A stretch of DNA of 64,000 nucleotides from Massilia rhizosphaerae (GTDB lineage Bacteria; Pseudomonadota; Gammaproteobacteria; Burkholderiales; Burkholderiaceae_D), in contig NZ_JADKYX010000010.1 of assembly GCF_016093545.1 (NCBI RefSeq), forward strand, positions 157,824 through 221,823. The letters are read 5' to 3'. The notes under the pieces were generated by a model. The model had not been told where the DNA came from, searched no databases, and was given only the letters and a program-made list of their open reading frames with translations. The position numbers were made by a program, and so were the translations under genes. Positions 8,333 through 16,827 of this stretch are shown here, one piece after another (within the stretch, counting starts at the first letter, position 1; the number at the start of each line of letters is the position of its first letter).

Positions 8333-9025
8333 TCAGTCGAGTCTTCGTATGGTCAGGTCGTCCACCGTCTGGCGCGACCACGTCGTGCGCAGGCCCAGGT
8401 AGCCGCGCACGAGCGGATGCGGGTCGCGCCAGGTGAACCAGGTGGCGCCGTCAACGCGCACGCGCGTGCAGCCGTCGTAGACCGCGATCTCGATGCGGTA
8501 GTCGCGGTTCGGCGCGAGCAGGTGGGCCCGGTCGCCGTATGCGCCGACCAGTTCGCGCGAGCCGTTGCCGTAGCGGCGCATGCGCGTCGTCGTGTTGTGG
8601 TTGCCGCCGATGCCCACGTAGTACATCGCGAGATCGTCGTAGTCCTCGAACTTGCCGCTGCGCGTGAACAGGTCGGCGCGGCGCGGGTCGTGCGCCATCC
8701 AGAACACGTTCAGGTCGGACAGGCGGTCGTTCTTGCCGTCCCCGACGACGACGCGGCGCGTGAAACCGATCAAGACGTTGCCGGACAACGGCTTGTCCAG
8801 CCAGGCCGTGGCGCCGCTGTCGACGTCCATCAGCAGCCGGCCGTCGCGGTTGGCGACGACGTTGCCGGGCTTGTGCGCATACTCGGTCACCCAGCCCGTC
8901 AGCGGCCCATCGAAATGGTCCTCGTAAAGTACCGCGCCGGGCCGGCCCCACGCCGTGCAGGCCGCCGGTTCGGCCGCCGCCGCGGCGCCGCACAGCACCA
9001 TCGACAGGACGAGGAAAGACCTCAC
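8333..9025 (-). CDS. Secreted DUF6250/YesU-like protein in rhamnogalacturonan operon
   Basis: A 230-residue protein with a signal peptide (about 1-19). The body looks like a beta-sandwich: LYEDHFDGPLTGWVTEY at the N-terminus, the motif VFWMAHDP, the segment YYVGIGGNHNTTTRMRRY, and a closing LRTTWSRQTVDDLTIRRL. This pattern is what I recall for DUF6250 or DUF1961 (YesU-like) proteins of pectin clusters; their activity is not established. The start is a GTG overlapping the stop of the upstream acetylesterase gene as GTGA, so translation is probably coupled. A lyase or carbohydrate-binding role is a guess from context. Confidence 0.65.
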   Translation of the reverse strand: MRSFLVLSMVLCGAAAAAEPAACTAWGRPGAVLYEDHFDGPLTGWVTEYAHKPGNVVANRDGRLLMDVDSGATAWLDKPLSGNVLIGFTRRVVVGDGKNDRLSDLNVFWMAHDPRRADLFTRSGKFEDYDDLAMYYVGIGGNHNTTTRMRRYGNGSRELVGAYGDRAHLLAPNRDYRIEIAVYDGCTRVRVDGATWFTWRDPHPLVRGYLGLRTTWSRQTVDDLTIRRLD

Positions 9026-10701
9026 TGGCCGGCTGCCTTGTCGGCGAAGTACGGTCCGAGCGGATTGCCCGGCAACGCCTGCAGGCCCGCCACGACGCGC
9101 TCGGCGTTGAACTCGGCCCCTTGCGCATTCGTGTGCGTGCGGGCGTCCGCGAACAAGGTGTTCACGCGGTCGGCGCCGAGCCGCTTGTAGCCGTCCGCCA
9201 CGAGCAGGGTCAGGTCGATATACGCCGCGCCGTTGGCCGCCGCCACCTGGCGGTCCCAGTCGGCGAAGGTCACGAAGTCGCGGTCTTCCTGCCAGCGGTC
9301 GCGGTGCGGGACGGGCGCCAACAGGACCACGGTCGCGCCCTTGGCCTTCGCATCCCGGACGTAGCGCGCCATGTACCAGCCGAAGGTGTGCACCTGCTCC
9401 TTGCTGCCGTCGGGGCGCGTGTCTTCAACGGTTTCCGGTCCGATGCCTGGCGCCGACGCGCGGTTCTTCATGGCCGGGTCGCCGATGCGGCCGCCGTCGT
9501 TGTGGCCGAACTGGATGAGGACGACGTCGCCCGGCTTGAGCTGGTCGCGCACCCTGTCCCAGCGGCCTTCCGTGAAATAGGTGCGGCTGCTGCGGCCCCC
9601 GATCGCCGCGTTCACGACGTTGATCTTGCGGGGATCGAAGAACGGCGCGATGCGCTCGCCCCAGCCGATCATGCCGCGCAAGCCGCCGCTCTTCACCGTC
9701 GAATCGCCGACGAGGAACAGGGTCGGCAGGCTGGCGTCGCGCGCCGTTTCCTCGTGCACCGTGCGCGCGTCGACGACGGGCCGGTCGTCCTCGCGCACGG
9801 GCGGCTGCGGGTCGACGGGCGCCTGCGGCTTCAGCCACGCCGCGATGCGGGGATCGTGCAATGCCTTCAGGCCGTCGACGACGACCTGCGCGTTCAGCAC
9901 GGCGCCGGCCCAGTTGGTGTGCGTGTGCTCGTCCGGCGTCGTCTGCGGGAACAGGCGCATGACCGCGTCGCGGCCCAGGGCGTCGTAGCGGCGCGCGATG
10001 TCCTCGTTCAGGTCGATGAAGCCCACGTGCTCCGCCCGCGCGACGGCCGCGGCCCAGCCGGCGTACGTGTCGCGGTCGCGCTTCGCATGGCCTTGCGCAT
10101 CCCACTGCTTGTGCGGGATCGGCGAGCAGATGACGGGCGTGGCCCCCTTCGCGCGGATGTCGGCCACGTATTGGCGCAGATACCAGCCGTAGCTGTGTAC
10201 CACCTCGTGCTTGTGCGTCAGCAGGTTGTCGATCGCCTCCGTCTCGTCGCCGACGCCGCGAATGGTGCCGCGCGCGCGGCTCGTGTCGTTGACGGGGCCC
10301 GCGTCGTTATGACCGAACTGCATGACGACGATGTCGCCCCGCTTGACGAAGGCGAGCGTGCGCGCCCAGTGTCCGCTCGTCAGGTAAGTGCGGCTGGACA
10401 GCCCGCCGACGGCGCGGTTGACGACGTTGACCTTCGCCGGATCGAACCACGCGGCGATCGGATTGCCCCATCCCCACTGGCCCGCCGCGCCCTTGTGCTG
10501 GCCGTCGTCGTGGCCGTTGCGGACCGTCGAGTCGCCGATCAGGATCAGCGAGGGCAACGCCGGATTCGCGGGTTCCGGCAGCGTGACCCGGGCGCGGGCC
10601 GGGTCCGTATTGACGGCGGGCGGCAGCGGCTGGGCGTGCGCGCATCCGATGGACAGGAGGATGAGCGCGGCGGTGCGCATCAGGCGGGAAAGCGGCGGCA
10701 T
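9022..10701 (-). CDS. Tandem two-domain rhamnogalacturonan acetylesterase (SGNH hydrolase, CE12-like)
   Basis: A 559-residue secreted protein made of two complete SGNH-hydrolase units in one chain. Unit one has LILIGDST (Ser58), VNRAVGGLSSRTY, QFGHND and EHTHTN (His261). Unit two has LFLVGDST (Ser334), VNAAIGGRSSRTY, QFGHND and ARTHTN. Each repeats the blocks I, II, III and V of rhamnogalacturonan acetylesterases, which strip acetyl groups from galacturonate so that lyases and hydrolases can act. Both units look catalytically intact. The signal peptide ends near residue 24. It heads the run acetylesterase, DUF6250-like, GH105. Confidence 0.88.
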   Translation of the reverse strand: MPPLSRLMRTAALILLSIGCAHAQPLPPAVNTDPARARVTLPEPANPALPSLILIGDSTVRNGHDDGQHKGAAGQWGWGNPIAAWFDPAKVNVVNRAVGGLSSRTYLTSGHWARTLAFVKRGDIVVMQFGHNDAGPVNDTSRARGTIRGVGDETEAIDNLLTHKHEVVHSYGWYLRQYVADIRAKGATPVICSPIPHKQWDAQGHAKRDRDTYAGWAAAVARAEHVGFIDLNEDIARRYDALGRDAVMRLFPQTTPDEHTHTNWAGAVLNAQVVVDGLKALHDPRIAAWLKPQAPVDPQPPVREDDRPVVDARTVHEETARDASLPTLFLVGDSTVKSGGLRGMIGWGERIAPFFDPRKINVVNAAIGGRSSRTYFTEGRWDRVRDQLKPGDVVLIQFGHNDGGRIGDPAMKNRASAPGIGPETVEDTRPDGSKEQVHTFGWYMARYVRDAKAKGATVVLLAPVPHRDRWQEDRDFVTFADWDRQVAAANGAAYIDLTLLVADGYKRLGADRVNTLFADARTHTNAQGAEFNAERVVAGLQALPGNPLGPYFADKAAGQ

Positions 10702-10857
10702 GGCGGTTCCAGTCTCGTTGTTCTGTTCTGCGATGATTCTATGCGAGCGGCGTCGCCCGTCGAAACCGGTCGGACCAAAGAATCAGGAAAATGATCGGTT
10801 GACGGGACGGACCGCTGCAACAATGAGCGGATGCGAACGACAAGGAGACCATGCCCG

Positions 10858-11502
10858 CTACAGGCGTTCGACGCGCAGGTTGCGCAGCTCGTACGGCGTG
10901 CCCTCGAACTGGAAGCCGATGTGGCCCGTCGCGGGCTGCGCGAGCGTGACGCTGTTCTGGTGGACGCCGTTGATCGACACGTCGATGCAGCCGCCGCGCA
11001 CCAGCACGTCCATGCTGTTCCACTCGCCCGGCGCGCGTTCGCTGTCGGGCGCCGTGCGCGCCTTGATCGGCGGGTAGGCGCCGGGCGCGGTCGTCAGCGG
11101 TTCGTGGAAGGTGGCGCCCGCCATCGGCAGCAGGTCGCCCGCCGCGCCGTGCTTGGTCTGCACCTGGATGCTGAGCGGCCAGACGCCGTCCTTCGGCCCC
11201 GACGCCACGTGCAGCAGCACGCCGCCGTTGCCCGGCTTGCCCGGCCAGCGCCATTCCACATGCAGGCGATAATCCGTGTACGTGTCGCGCGTGGCGATGA
11301 AACCGGACGGCTTGCCCGCCACCGCGATGACGCCATCCGGCCGCACCTGCCAGACGGCCTCCGGCGCGGCCGCCGGCAACGTCACGACATCCAGCGCGCC
11401 CAGCGCACCGCCCGCCGGCGCCGGTGCAGGCACCCGCGTCGACGCGCAACCCAGCAGGCCCGCGCACAACAGCGCGCCGCCCAACCACCCAAGCTTTACC
11501 AT
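10858..11502 (-). CDS. DUF1080 (3-keto-disaccharide hydrolase-like) lipoprotein
   Basis: A 214-residue lipoprotein with lipobox LLGC at Cys19. The mature part is a concanavalin-like sandwich of the DUF1080 type: YTDYRLHVEWRWPGKPGNGGVLLHV is replaced here by clear segments DYRLHVEWRWP and GNGGVLLHVA, then IQVQTKHGAAGD, PGEWNSMDVLVRGG, and the closing GHIGFQFEGTPYELRNLRV. Members bind or hydrolyse modified glucosides; some are 3-keto-glycoside hydrolases. The exact role here is open. The gene lies just upstream of the acetylesterase gene on the same strand (156-bp gap). It is only 47 bp from the divergent esterase at 11550, so the two promoters must overlap. Confidence 0.78.
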   Translation of the reverse strand: MVKLGWLGGALLCAGLLGCASTRVPAPAPAGGALGALDVVTLPAAAPEAVWQVRPDGVIAVAGKPSGFIATRDTYTDYRLHVEWRWPGKPGNGGVLLHVASGPKDGVWPLSIQVQTKHGAAGDLLPMAGATFHEPLTTAPGAYPPIKARTAPDSERAPGEWNSMDVLVRGGCIDVSINGVHQNSVTLAQPATGHIGFQFEGTPYELRNLRVERL

Positions 11503-11549
11503 GTCAGGACCTCATGATGAATCGATCGAATGAAAACAGGAGACTTTGC

Positions 11550-12482
11550 ATGAAACTCGTCGCCGGCGCCCTGCTCGCCGGTGCCGCCGGTGCCGCCCCG
11601 GCGGCACCGCAACTGCCCGCCGCCGAAACGATCCCGCTGTGGCCCGAGGGCGTGCCCGGCGCCAAGCCCGGGCTCGGCCCCGAGCGCGTCGCGGACGGCC
11701 ACGTCGCCAACGTCAGCGAACCGACGCTCACCGTGTACGGCCCCGCCGTCGACCGCCCGAACGGCACCGCCGTCATCGTCTGCCCCGGCGGCGGCTACGT
11801 GCGGCTGTCCATGCAGCGCGAAGGCGAGCAGTACGCCGCGTGGCTCGGCACGCTCGGCATCACCAGCTTCGTCCTCAAGTACCGCATGCAGGAATTCGGC
11901 CACCCCGCCCCGCTGCGCGACGTGCTGCGCGCGGTGCGCATCGTGCGTTCCCAAGCCGCACGGTATCACATCCGGCCGGACCGCATCGGCGTGATGGGCA
12001 GTTCCGCCGGCGGCCACCTCGCGGCCAGCGCCGGCACCTTGTTCGACCATCCGCTGGGCCGCACCGGCGCACCGCTCGACCAGGTCAGCGCCCGCCCCGA
12101 CTTCCTCATGCTGCTGTACCCCGTCATCACGATGGAGGATCCGGCCGCGCACGCGGGCTCGCGCCGCGCCTTGCTGGGCCCGAATCCGTCCGCCGCCGAC
12201 GTCCGCCTGATGTCGGTCGAAAAACAGGTGACGTCCGCCACGCCGCCCACCCTGCTGATCCACACGCAGGAAGACCGCACGGTCCCGGTCGAGAACAGCA
12301 TCCTGTTCTACCAGGCGCTCACGCGGGCCCACGTGCCGGCCGAGATGTACCTGTTCGAGCACGGCTCGCACGGCATGGGGATGCGGGCCGGCCTGGGCAC
12401 CGCCTCCGACTGGCCGCGACGGGCGCAAGCCTGGCTGAAGGCGCGCGGCCTGCTCGACCCGGCGCCGGATCACGGCAGGTGA
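11550..12482 (+). CDS. Secreted alpha/beta-hydrolase carbohydrate esterase (acetylxylan-esterase-like)
   Basis: A 310-residue protein with a signal peptide (about 1-19, ending APAA). It has the alpha/beta-hydrolase fold of the BD-FAE/acetylxylan esterase group: an oxyanion HGGG-like block here written as CPGGGY, the nucleophile elbow GSSAGG, the acid in EDRTVPVENS, and His in HGSHGMG. It probably removes acetyl or feruloyl groups from plant polysaccharides. The ATG at 11550 is chosen because ACAGGAGAC lies eight bases upstream and a signal peptide follows; longer in-frame versions lack both. It is convergent with rhaM and overlaps its end by 13 bases. Confidence 0.86.
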   Translation: MKLVAGALLAGAAGAAPAAPQLPAAETIPLWPEGVPGAKPGLGPERVADGHVANVSEPTLTVYGPAVDRPNGTAVIVCPGGGYVRLSMQREGEQYAAWLGTLGITSFVLKYRMQEFGHPAPLRDVLRAVRIVRSQAARYHIRPDRIGVMGSSAGGHLAASAGTLFDHPLGRTGAPLDQVSARPDFLMLLYPVITMEDPAAHAGSRRALLGPNPSAADVRLMSVEKQVTSATPPTLLIHTQEDRTVPVENSILFYQALTRAHVPAEMYLFEHGSHGMGMRAGLGTASDWPRRAQAWLKARGLLDPAPDHGR

Positions 12483-12814
12483 AACACCGGGCGCAACGCC
12501 CATTCGCGGGGCCGGTTGCCCGGCTCCACCTCCATCAGCGGCGCCATATAATCCCACCAGCGCCGCATCACGGGATGATCCGGCAACGCGTCCGCCGAGT
12601 GGCCGGGCCGCAGCTTCATGACGGCAAACAGACGCAGCGTGTCCTCGTCGAGGAAGATCGAATAGTCGTGGATGCCGGCTTCGCGCAGCAGGTCGGCCAG
12701 CTCCGGCCAGATGGCGTCGTGGCGGCGCTTGTACTCGTCGACGTTGCCCGGCTTGAGCTGCATGACGAATGCCCTTGTTGTACTCAACGTGCTGTCCGCG
12801 CTGGTTCCGCTCAT
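12470..12814 (-). CDS. rhaM: L-rhamnose mutarotase
   Basis: A 114-residue cytosolic enzyme of the RhaM/RhaU family that interconverts alpha- and beta-L-rhamnose to feed the isomerase. Visible features are the ferredoxin-like fold start RAFVMQLKPGNVDEYKRRH, whose H is the usual catalytic His, then IHDYSIFLDEDTLRLFAVM, and WWDYMAPLM with the conserved Trp pair and final FHLP. Its ATG overlaps the GH105 stop as ATGA, so it ends the rhaD-rhaI-GH106-GH105-rhaM run. Its 3' end overlaps the convergent esterase gene by 13 bases. Confidence 0.93.
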   Translation of the reverse strand: MSGTSADSTLSTTRAFVMQLKPGNVDEYKRRHDAIWPELADLLREAGIHDYSIFLDEDTLRLFAVMKLRPGHSADALPDHPVMRRWWDYMAPLMEVEPGNRPREWALRPVFHLP

Positions 12815-14022
12815 CGTGCGCCTCCCTGCGCCATGCGCTTGAGTTCCGCCGCGGCCAGCATGAAGCCGCCGACGCCGTAGTCGAAGCTGGACGTGGGCCG
12901 GTAGAACGCCGGCTCGGCGCCCGTCTGCTGGATGTTGCCGAGGCGACCGTGCGCATACACGTTCCCGAGGATGCCGGCCCACGCCTTAGCGATGACGGGC
13001 CGGTACTTCGCGCCGTCGAGCAGGCCGTGGTTCACGCCATAGGCCATGCCGAACACGAACAGCGCGGAACCGGAGATCTCCGGCAGCGGATACGCCTGCG
13101 GGTCGAGCAGGCCCGCGTGCCACAAGCCGTCCGGTCCCTGCAGCGACGCGATCCGGTCCGCCATCTCGCGCAGCTGTCCCACGTAGAAGCCGCGCCGCGG
13201 ATCGTCCGCCGGCACGTAGTCGAGCACCCGGGCGAGGCCGCCCATCACCCAGCCTTCGCCGCGCGACCAGAAGACCTTCTTGCCGTTCGGCTCGCGCTTG
13301 TCCTTGTAGCTGGCGTCGCGCGCATACAGGTGTTCGGCCTTGTCGTACAGGAGGTCGTAGGTGCGCTTCCAGTTCAGGTGCATGTAGTCGAGGTATTTGC
13401 GCTCGCCCGTCGCCCGGTACATCCGGGCCCACACGGGCGGCGCCATGAACAGCGCGTCGCACCACCACCACGGGATGCGCGCGTCGCCCGGCTTGAGCGT
13501 CGAGAGCGGCAGCAGGTCGTCCATCTCGGCCTTCGTCAGCCGCAGCATGCCCGGGTTCTTCTCCTGGAAATACAGGTCGAGATAGGTCTGGGCGATGGAC
13601 AGGTCGTCCGCGTTCGGCAGGCGGTCGCGCTCCTGGAAATCGAAGTGGCGCGCCATCGCCAGCATCGCGTCGCGGTATTTTGGTTCGCCCGTCGCGTCGG
13701 AGGCGGCCATGAAGCCCGTGTACATCACGCTCTCCGTCCAGATGCGCGAAAAATAGGGCCGCGCGCGCGCCAGCTGCCAGTCGGCCACGCGGCGCAAGGC
13801 CTTGTCGATGGCGGCCGGCGTCAGCTCGGGCGACAGGTCGGTCGCGAGCGGGCCCGCGTCGGCGGGCGCATCGCCGAAGTGGCGGGCCGTGTCCTTGTCG
13901 ATGACGGCCTGCATGGCCGGCGTGGGCAGCGGGTAGCCGGGTGCGGCGTCGGCCAATGCCGGCAGCGCCAGCGCCAGCGCGACGTGCGCGGCCAGCAGGG
14001 TAAGTCGTCGGGTCGAGTTCAT
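12811..14022 (-). CDS. GH105 unsaturated uronyl hydrolase, second copy
   Basis: A 403-residue secreted (alpha/alpha)6-barrel enzyme of GH105. The signal peptide ends near ALADA (residue 26). NADDLSIAQTYLDLY holds the acidic pair D139-D140, and PWWWCDALFMAPPVWARMY and WSRGEGWVMGGLARVL are strong barrel signatures. It would cleave unsaturated galacturonyl-rhamnose products. It differs clearly from the copy at 6913. The start at 14022 is preferred because AGGAACGAC precedes it and the signal peptide begins there; an ATG at 14052 overlapping the GH106 stop (ATGA) is the alternative and would add ten residues. The stop overlaps rhaM as ATGA. Confidence 0.9.
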   Translation of the reverse strand: MNSTRRLTLLAAHVALALALPALADAAPGYPLPTPAMQAVIDKDTARHFGDAPADAGPLATDLSPELTPAAIDKALRRVADWQLARARPYFSRIWTESVMYTGFMAASDATGEPKYRDAMLAMARHFDFQERDRLPNADDLSIAQTYLDLYFQEKNPGMLRLTKAEMDDLLPLSTLKPGDARIPWWWCDALFMAPPVWARMYRATGERKYLDYMHLNWKRTYDLLYDKAEHLYARDASYKDKREPNGKKVFWSRGEGWVMGGLARVLDYVPADDPRRGFYVGQLREMADRIASLQGPDGLWHAGLLDPQAYPLPEISGSALFVFGMAYGVNHGLLDGAKYRPVIAKAWAGILGNVYAHGRLGNIQQTGAEPAFYRPTSSFDYGVGGFMLAAAELKRMAQGGAR

Positions 14023-14048
14023 GTCGTTCCTGTCCTGATTCGTGTGGA

Positions 14049-16757
14049 TCATCGTGCGTCCGCGCCCAGCAACTTGACGGGCCCCAGCAGCCCCGCCGGC
14101 TGCGGCGCGACCAGCGCCGTGTCCTGCGGGACGAAACGCTGGCCGTAGCGGGCCCACAGCAGGCGGTAGTCCGGCAGCGCATGGCCAGCGAGGGCATTCA
14201 GCGCGAGATTGCCCACGCGGACCTCGATGCGGTTGCGGCCCCGCTGCAGAAGACCGGTAACGTCGACGGCATACGGCGGATGCCAGACGGCGCCCGCGTG
14301 ACGACCATTCACATAGACCTGGGCCGCCTCGCGCACGGGGCTGTCGAACATCGCGCGCATGCCGGCCGGGACCTTCGGCGTCGAGTCGAGGGGCGTGCCG
14401 GGGCCGAAATCGAGCACGATGCGGGGCGACTTCAGTTGCGCGGCCGTGAGTTCGACGTCTTTCTCGTAAGTGGCGACGCCGGAAAAATTGCGCGTGGCCG
14501 CATCGATCGTCCACGAGCGCAGCGTGTCCAGATGCCGCGCTTGCGCCTGGCAGGGAAAGTGCAGCGACCAGCCGCGGCCCAGGTCCGCGATCTCCGTCGT
14601 GGCGGCGACGGGGGCGCGTGGCGCGGCCGGCAATGCGTCGGCCAGCACGAGCACGCGCGATTCGTAGGGGGCGAGGTCGAGCCGGGCCGGCAAGGTGGCG
14701 GCCGTCATGCGGCCGCTGTCCGGATCGATCCAGGCTGCCGCGCGGCGCGCCGACGCGAAAGTGGCCTCCGCATGCACGGGGCGGTTGCTCGTGTTGGCGA
14801 TGAAGTAAAGGTCCGCGTCGCGCAGCTTGCGGCGCACGAAGCCGACGTCGGACGTCTGCGCGGACAGCTTCATCTCCGGCGCCAGCATGGCCGCCAGCGC
14901 CGCGCCGACGGCCTCGTCGTCCGCCACGACGCGCACGTTCGGCTGCGCGAACAAGGCCTTCGCCTTGGCCGCGACGCTGGCCGAGACGCGCGCCGCGTCG
15001 AGATAGCCGGGCGCCAGCGACGGCGCGCCGCCCACCGCGACGATCTTGCCGCCGCCGCGCACGTAGGCCGCCAGCTTGTCGATCACCTCGGGCGCGAGCC
15101 GCGTCACGTGCGGCATCACGAGCACGGGATAGTGCACGCCCAGCGCGAGGATCGCCTCGGCATCGATATAGTCGAGGTTCTGGCCCGCGTCGAGGATCTG
15201 CGCGGTGAGCGCCGGCGTCACGTAGGCGTGCATCTCGGCCGACAGCGACACCTTGCCCGGAACGAGGGCCGCGTACACGTCGTCGTTCGGCAGCAGCACG
15301 GCGACCTGGTTCGCGGGCTCGCCCTGGCGCATCAGCCAGCTCATGCGCGTCAGGTAGCCCGTCACGTCGGGCATCACGTTCCACCACGGGTTGTGGTCGT
15401 TGAAGACGGCGGCCGCGTAGAAGGAATAGCCCGGCTCCGGCGTGCCCGGCGGCGTGTACGGCCAGCCATGGCCGACGAACTGGTTGACGCCCTCGAGCAG
15501 CATGCGGTCCGCTTCCGCCTTCATGTCCAGCGGCGTCGCGGCGAACGCGGGCGAGTGCAGCCACGTCCACGTCTCGGCCGAGATCACGGGACGGCCGTAC
15601 AGATGCCCGGCGGACGTGGCCAGGCGGGTGAACGAGAACTGGCGGAACTGCGGCCCCTCGCCTTCCGGCAGCGCGACGAGGCGGTTGCTGGACAACGACA
15701 CGGCCGGCTCGCCATACGTCTGCGAACGGAACCGGGTGCCGTGGGCCTTCGCCCAGTCGTCGATGGGCGTCAGATAGCACTCGTTGGCCAGCTCCGTCTG
15801 CGTCAGCGCCCAGTCGTGGCGCACGGCCGCCGCATCCGGCCCCTGCCCCGTGAACACGGCCGGCAGGTGCGGCACGATGTCGTAGCCGCGCCGCCGCTGG
15901 AATTCGGCTGCGAAGTCGTCGGTCCAATCCGTGTTGTAGACCTCGAGGCTGTCAGAGAACACGGCATACGGCGGCGTGTCGCCGAACGCCTTCATCAGCG
16001 GTTCGGCCACGGCGGCGAGGTGGTGCTCGACGGCCTTGCGGCTCAGGTGATCGAGCACGAAACCTTCCGCGCCCACGGCCGCGCGCTTGACCTGCTGGCC
16101 CGTGCGGCTGGCGATGTAGGCGACGACCTTGCGCGGCCGGTCCGCCGGCGCGATCGACACGCGCCCGTCCGGCCCGCCCTTGACCTGCAGCGGCTTCAAC
16201 GCCTCAGGCATCAAGTCCGCGCCGACGAACGCCGCGACCAGGTGCTCGCCGCCCATCACGGCCGGCAGCGCGAAACTGGAAGCGCCCGCCGGCACGTCGA
16301 CGACGGCCTGGCGCAGGCGCGACGCAGCCTCGTCGACCGTGACGTGCGGTCCGCCGTACGGCCAGCCGCTGGCCAGCGTCATGTCGACGCGCAGGCCGTT
16401 GGCGCGGCCCGTGCGGTTGGCGAAGCTCACGGCGTCGAGGAATTCGGGCGACAGGTAGGGCGCGTTATGGATGCCGCGCGCGGCGTCGTCCAGCGCCATC
16501 GGATACACGGGCTGGATCTCGAAGCCGCCGATGCCGCCGGCCTTCATCGCGAGGATCTCGCGTTCCAGCTCGGGTTTCGCGACGGCGGGGCCGAACCACC
16601 ACCAGCGCATCATGGGGCGGGCGTCCGGTGGGGGCGCCCCCAGGTGCGCGGCGACGTCGGCGAAGCCGGCCGACGGCGCGGCGTGCACGGTGTGTGCGGC
16701 AAGGGCGCACGACAGCGCGCCCGCCAGTAATGCGATGCGCGGGAAGCGCTGGCTCAT
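14049..16757 (-). CDS. GH106 alpha-L-rhamnosidase
   Basis: A 902-residue secreted enzyme of family GH106, which releases terminal alpha-L-rhamnose. The N-terminal signature MMRWWWFGPAV and KAGGIGGFEIQPVYP are diagnostic. Glu-bearing conserved segments FSDSLEVYNTDW and RPVISAETWTW fall where the family's catalytic pair is expected; I do not assign roles. C-terminal beta-sandwich domains include the galactose-binding-like strand VREAAQVYVNGRHAG. The signal peptide (about 1-26) follows an ATG at 16757 with AGGAG. It is third in the rhaD-rhaI-GH106-GH105-rhaM run, so rhamnose release and catabolism appear co-expressed. Confidence 0.92.
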   Translation of the reverse strand: MSQRFPRIALLAGALSCALAAHTVHAAPSAGFADVAAHLGAPPPDARPMMRWWWFGPAVAKPELEREILAMKAGGIGGFEIQPVYPMALDDAARGIHNAPYLSPEFLDAVSFANRTGRANGLRVDMTLASGWPYGGPHVTVDEAASRLRQAVVDVPAGASSFALPAVMGGEHLVAAFVGADLMPEALKPLQVKGGPDGRVSIAPADRPRKVVAYIASRTGQQVKRAAVGAEGFVLDHLSRKAVEHHLAAVAEPLMKAFGDTPPYAVFSDSLEVYNTDWTDDFAAEFQRRRGYDIVPHLPAVFTGQGPDAAAVRHDWALTQTELANECYLTPIDDWAKAHGTRFRSQTYGEPAVSLSSNRLVALPEGEGPQFRQFSFTRLATSAGHLYGRPVISAETWTWLHSPAFAATPLDMKAEADRMLLEGVNQFVGHGWPYTPPGTPEPGYSFYAAAVFNDHNPWWNVMPDVTGYLTRMSWLMRQGEPANQVAVLLPNDDVYAALVPGKVSLSAEMHAYVTPALTAQILDAGQNLDYIDAEAILALGVHYPVLVMPHVTRLAPEVIDKLAAYVRGGGKIVAVGGAPSLAPGYLDAARVSASVAAKAKALFAQPNVRVVADDEAVGAALAAMLAPEMKLSAQTSDVGFVRRKLRDADLYFIANTSNRPVHAEATFASARRAAAWIDPDSGRMTAATLPARLDLAPYESRVLVLADALPAAPRAPVAATTEIADLGRGWSLHFPCQAQARHLDTLRSWTIDAATRNFSGVATYEKDVELTAAQLKSPRIVLDFGPGTPLDSTPKVPAGMRAMFDSPVREAAQVYVNGRHAGAVWHPPYAVDVTGLLQRGRNRIEVRVGNLALNALAGHALPDYRLLWARYGQRFVPQDTALVAPQPAGLLGPVKLLGADAR

Positions 16758-16827
16758 GCGGGAACTCCTGGGACGGTGGGCGAAAAGCGCCGCGGCGAGC
16801 GGCACCTGCTGCATGAACGGCAGCGCG

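Noticed and set aside
12811..15927. Apparent 1038-residue protein joining GH105 to upstream sequence
   Set aside because: The upstream part is an Arg-rich out-of-frame reading of GH106. GH105 begins at 14022 with its own signal peptide.
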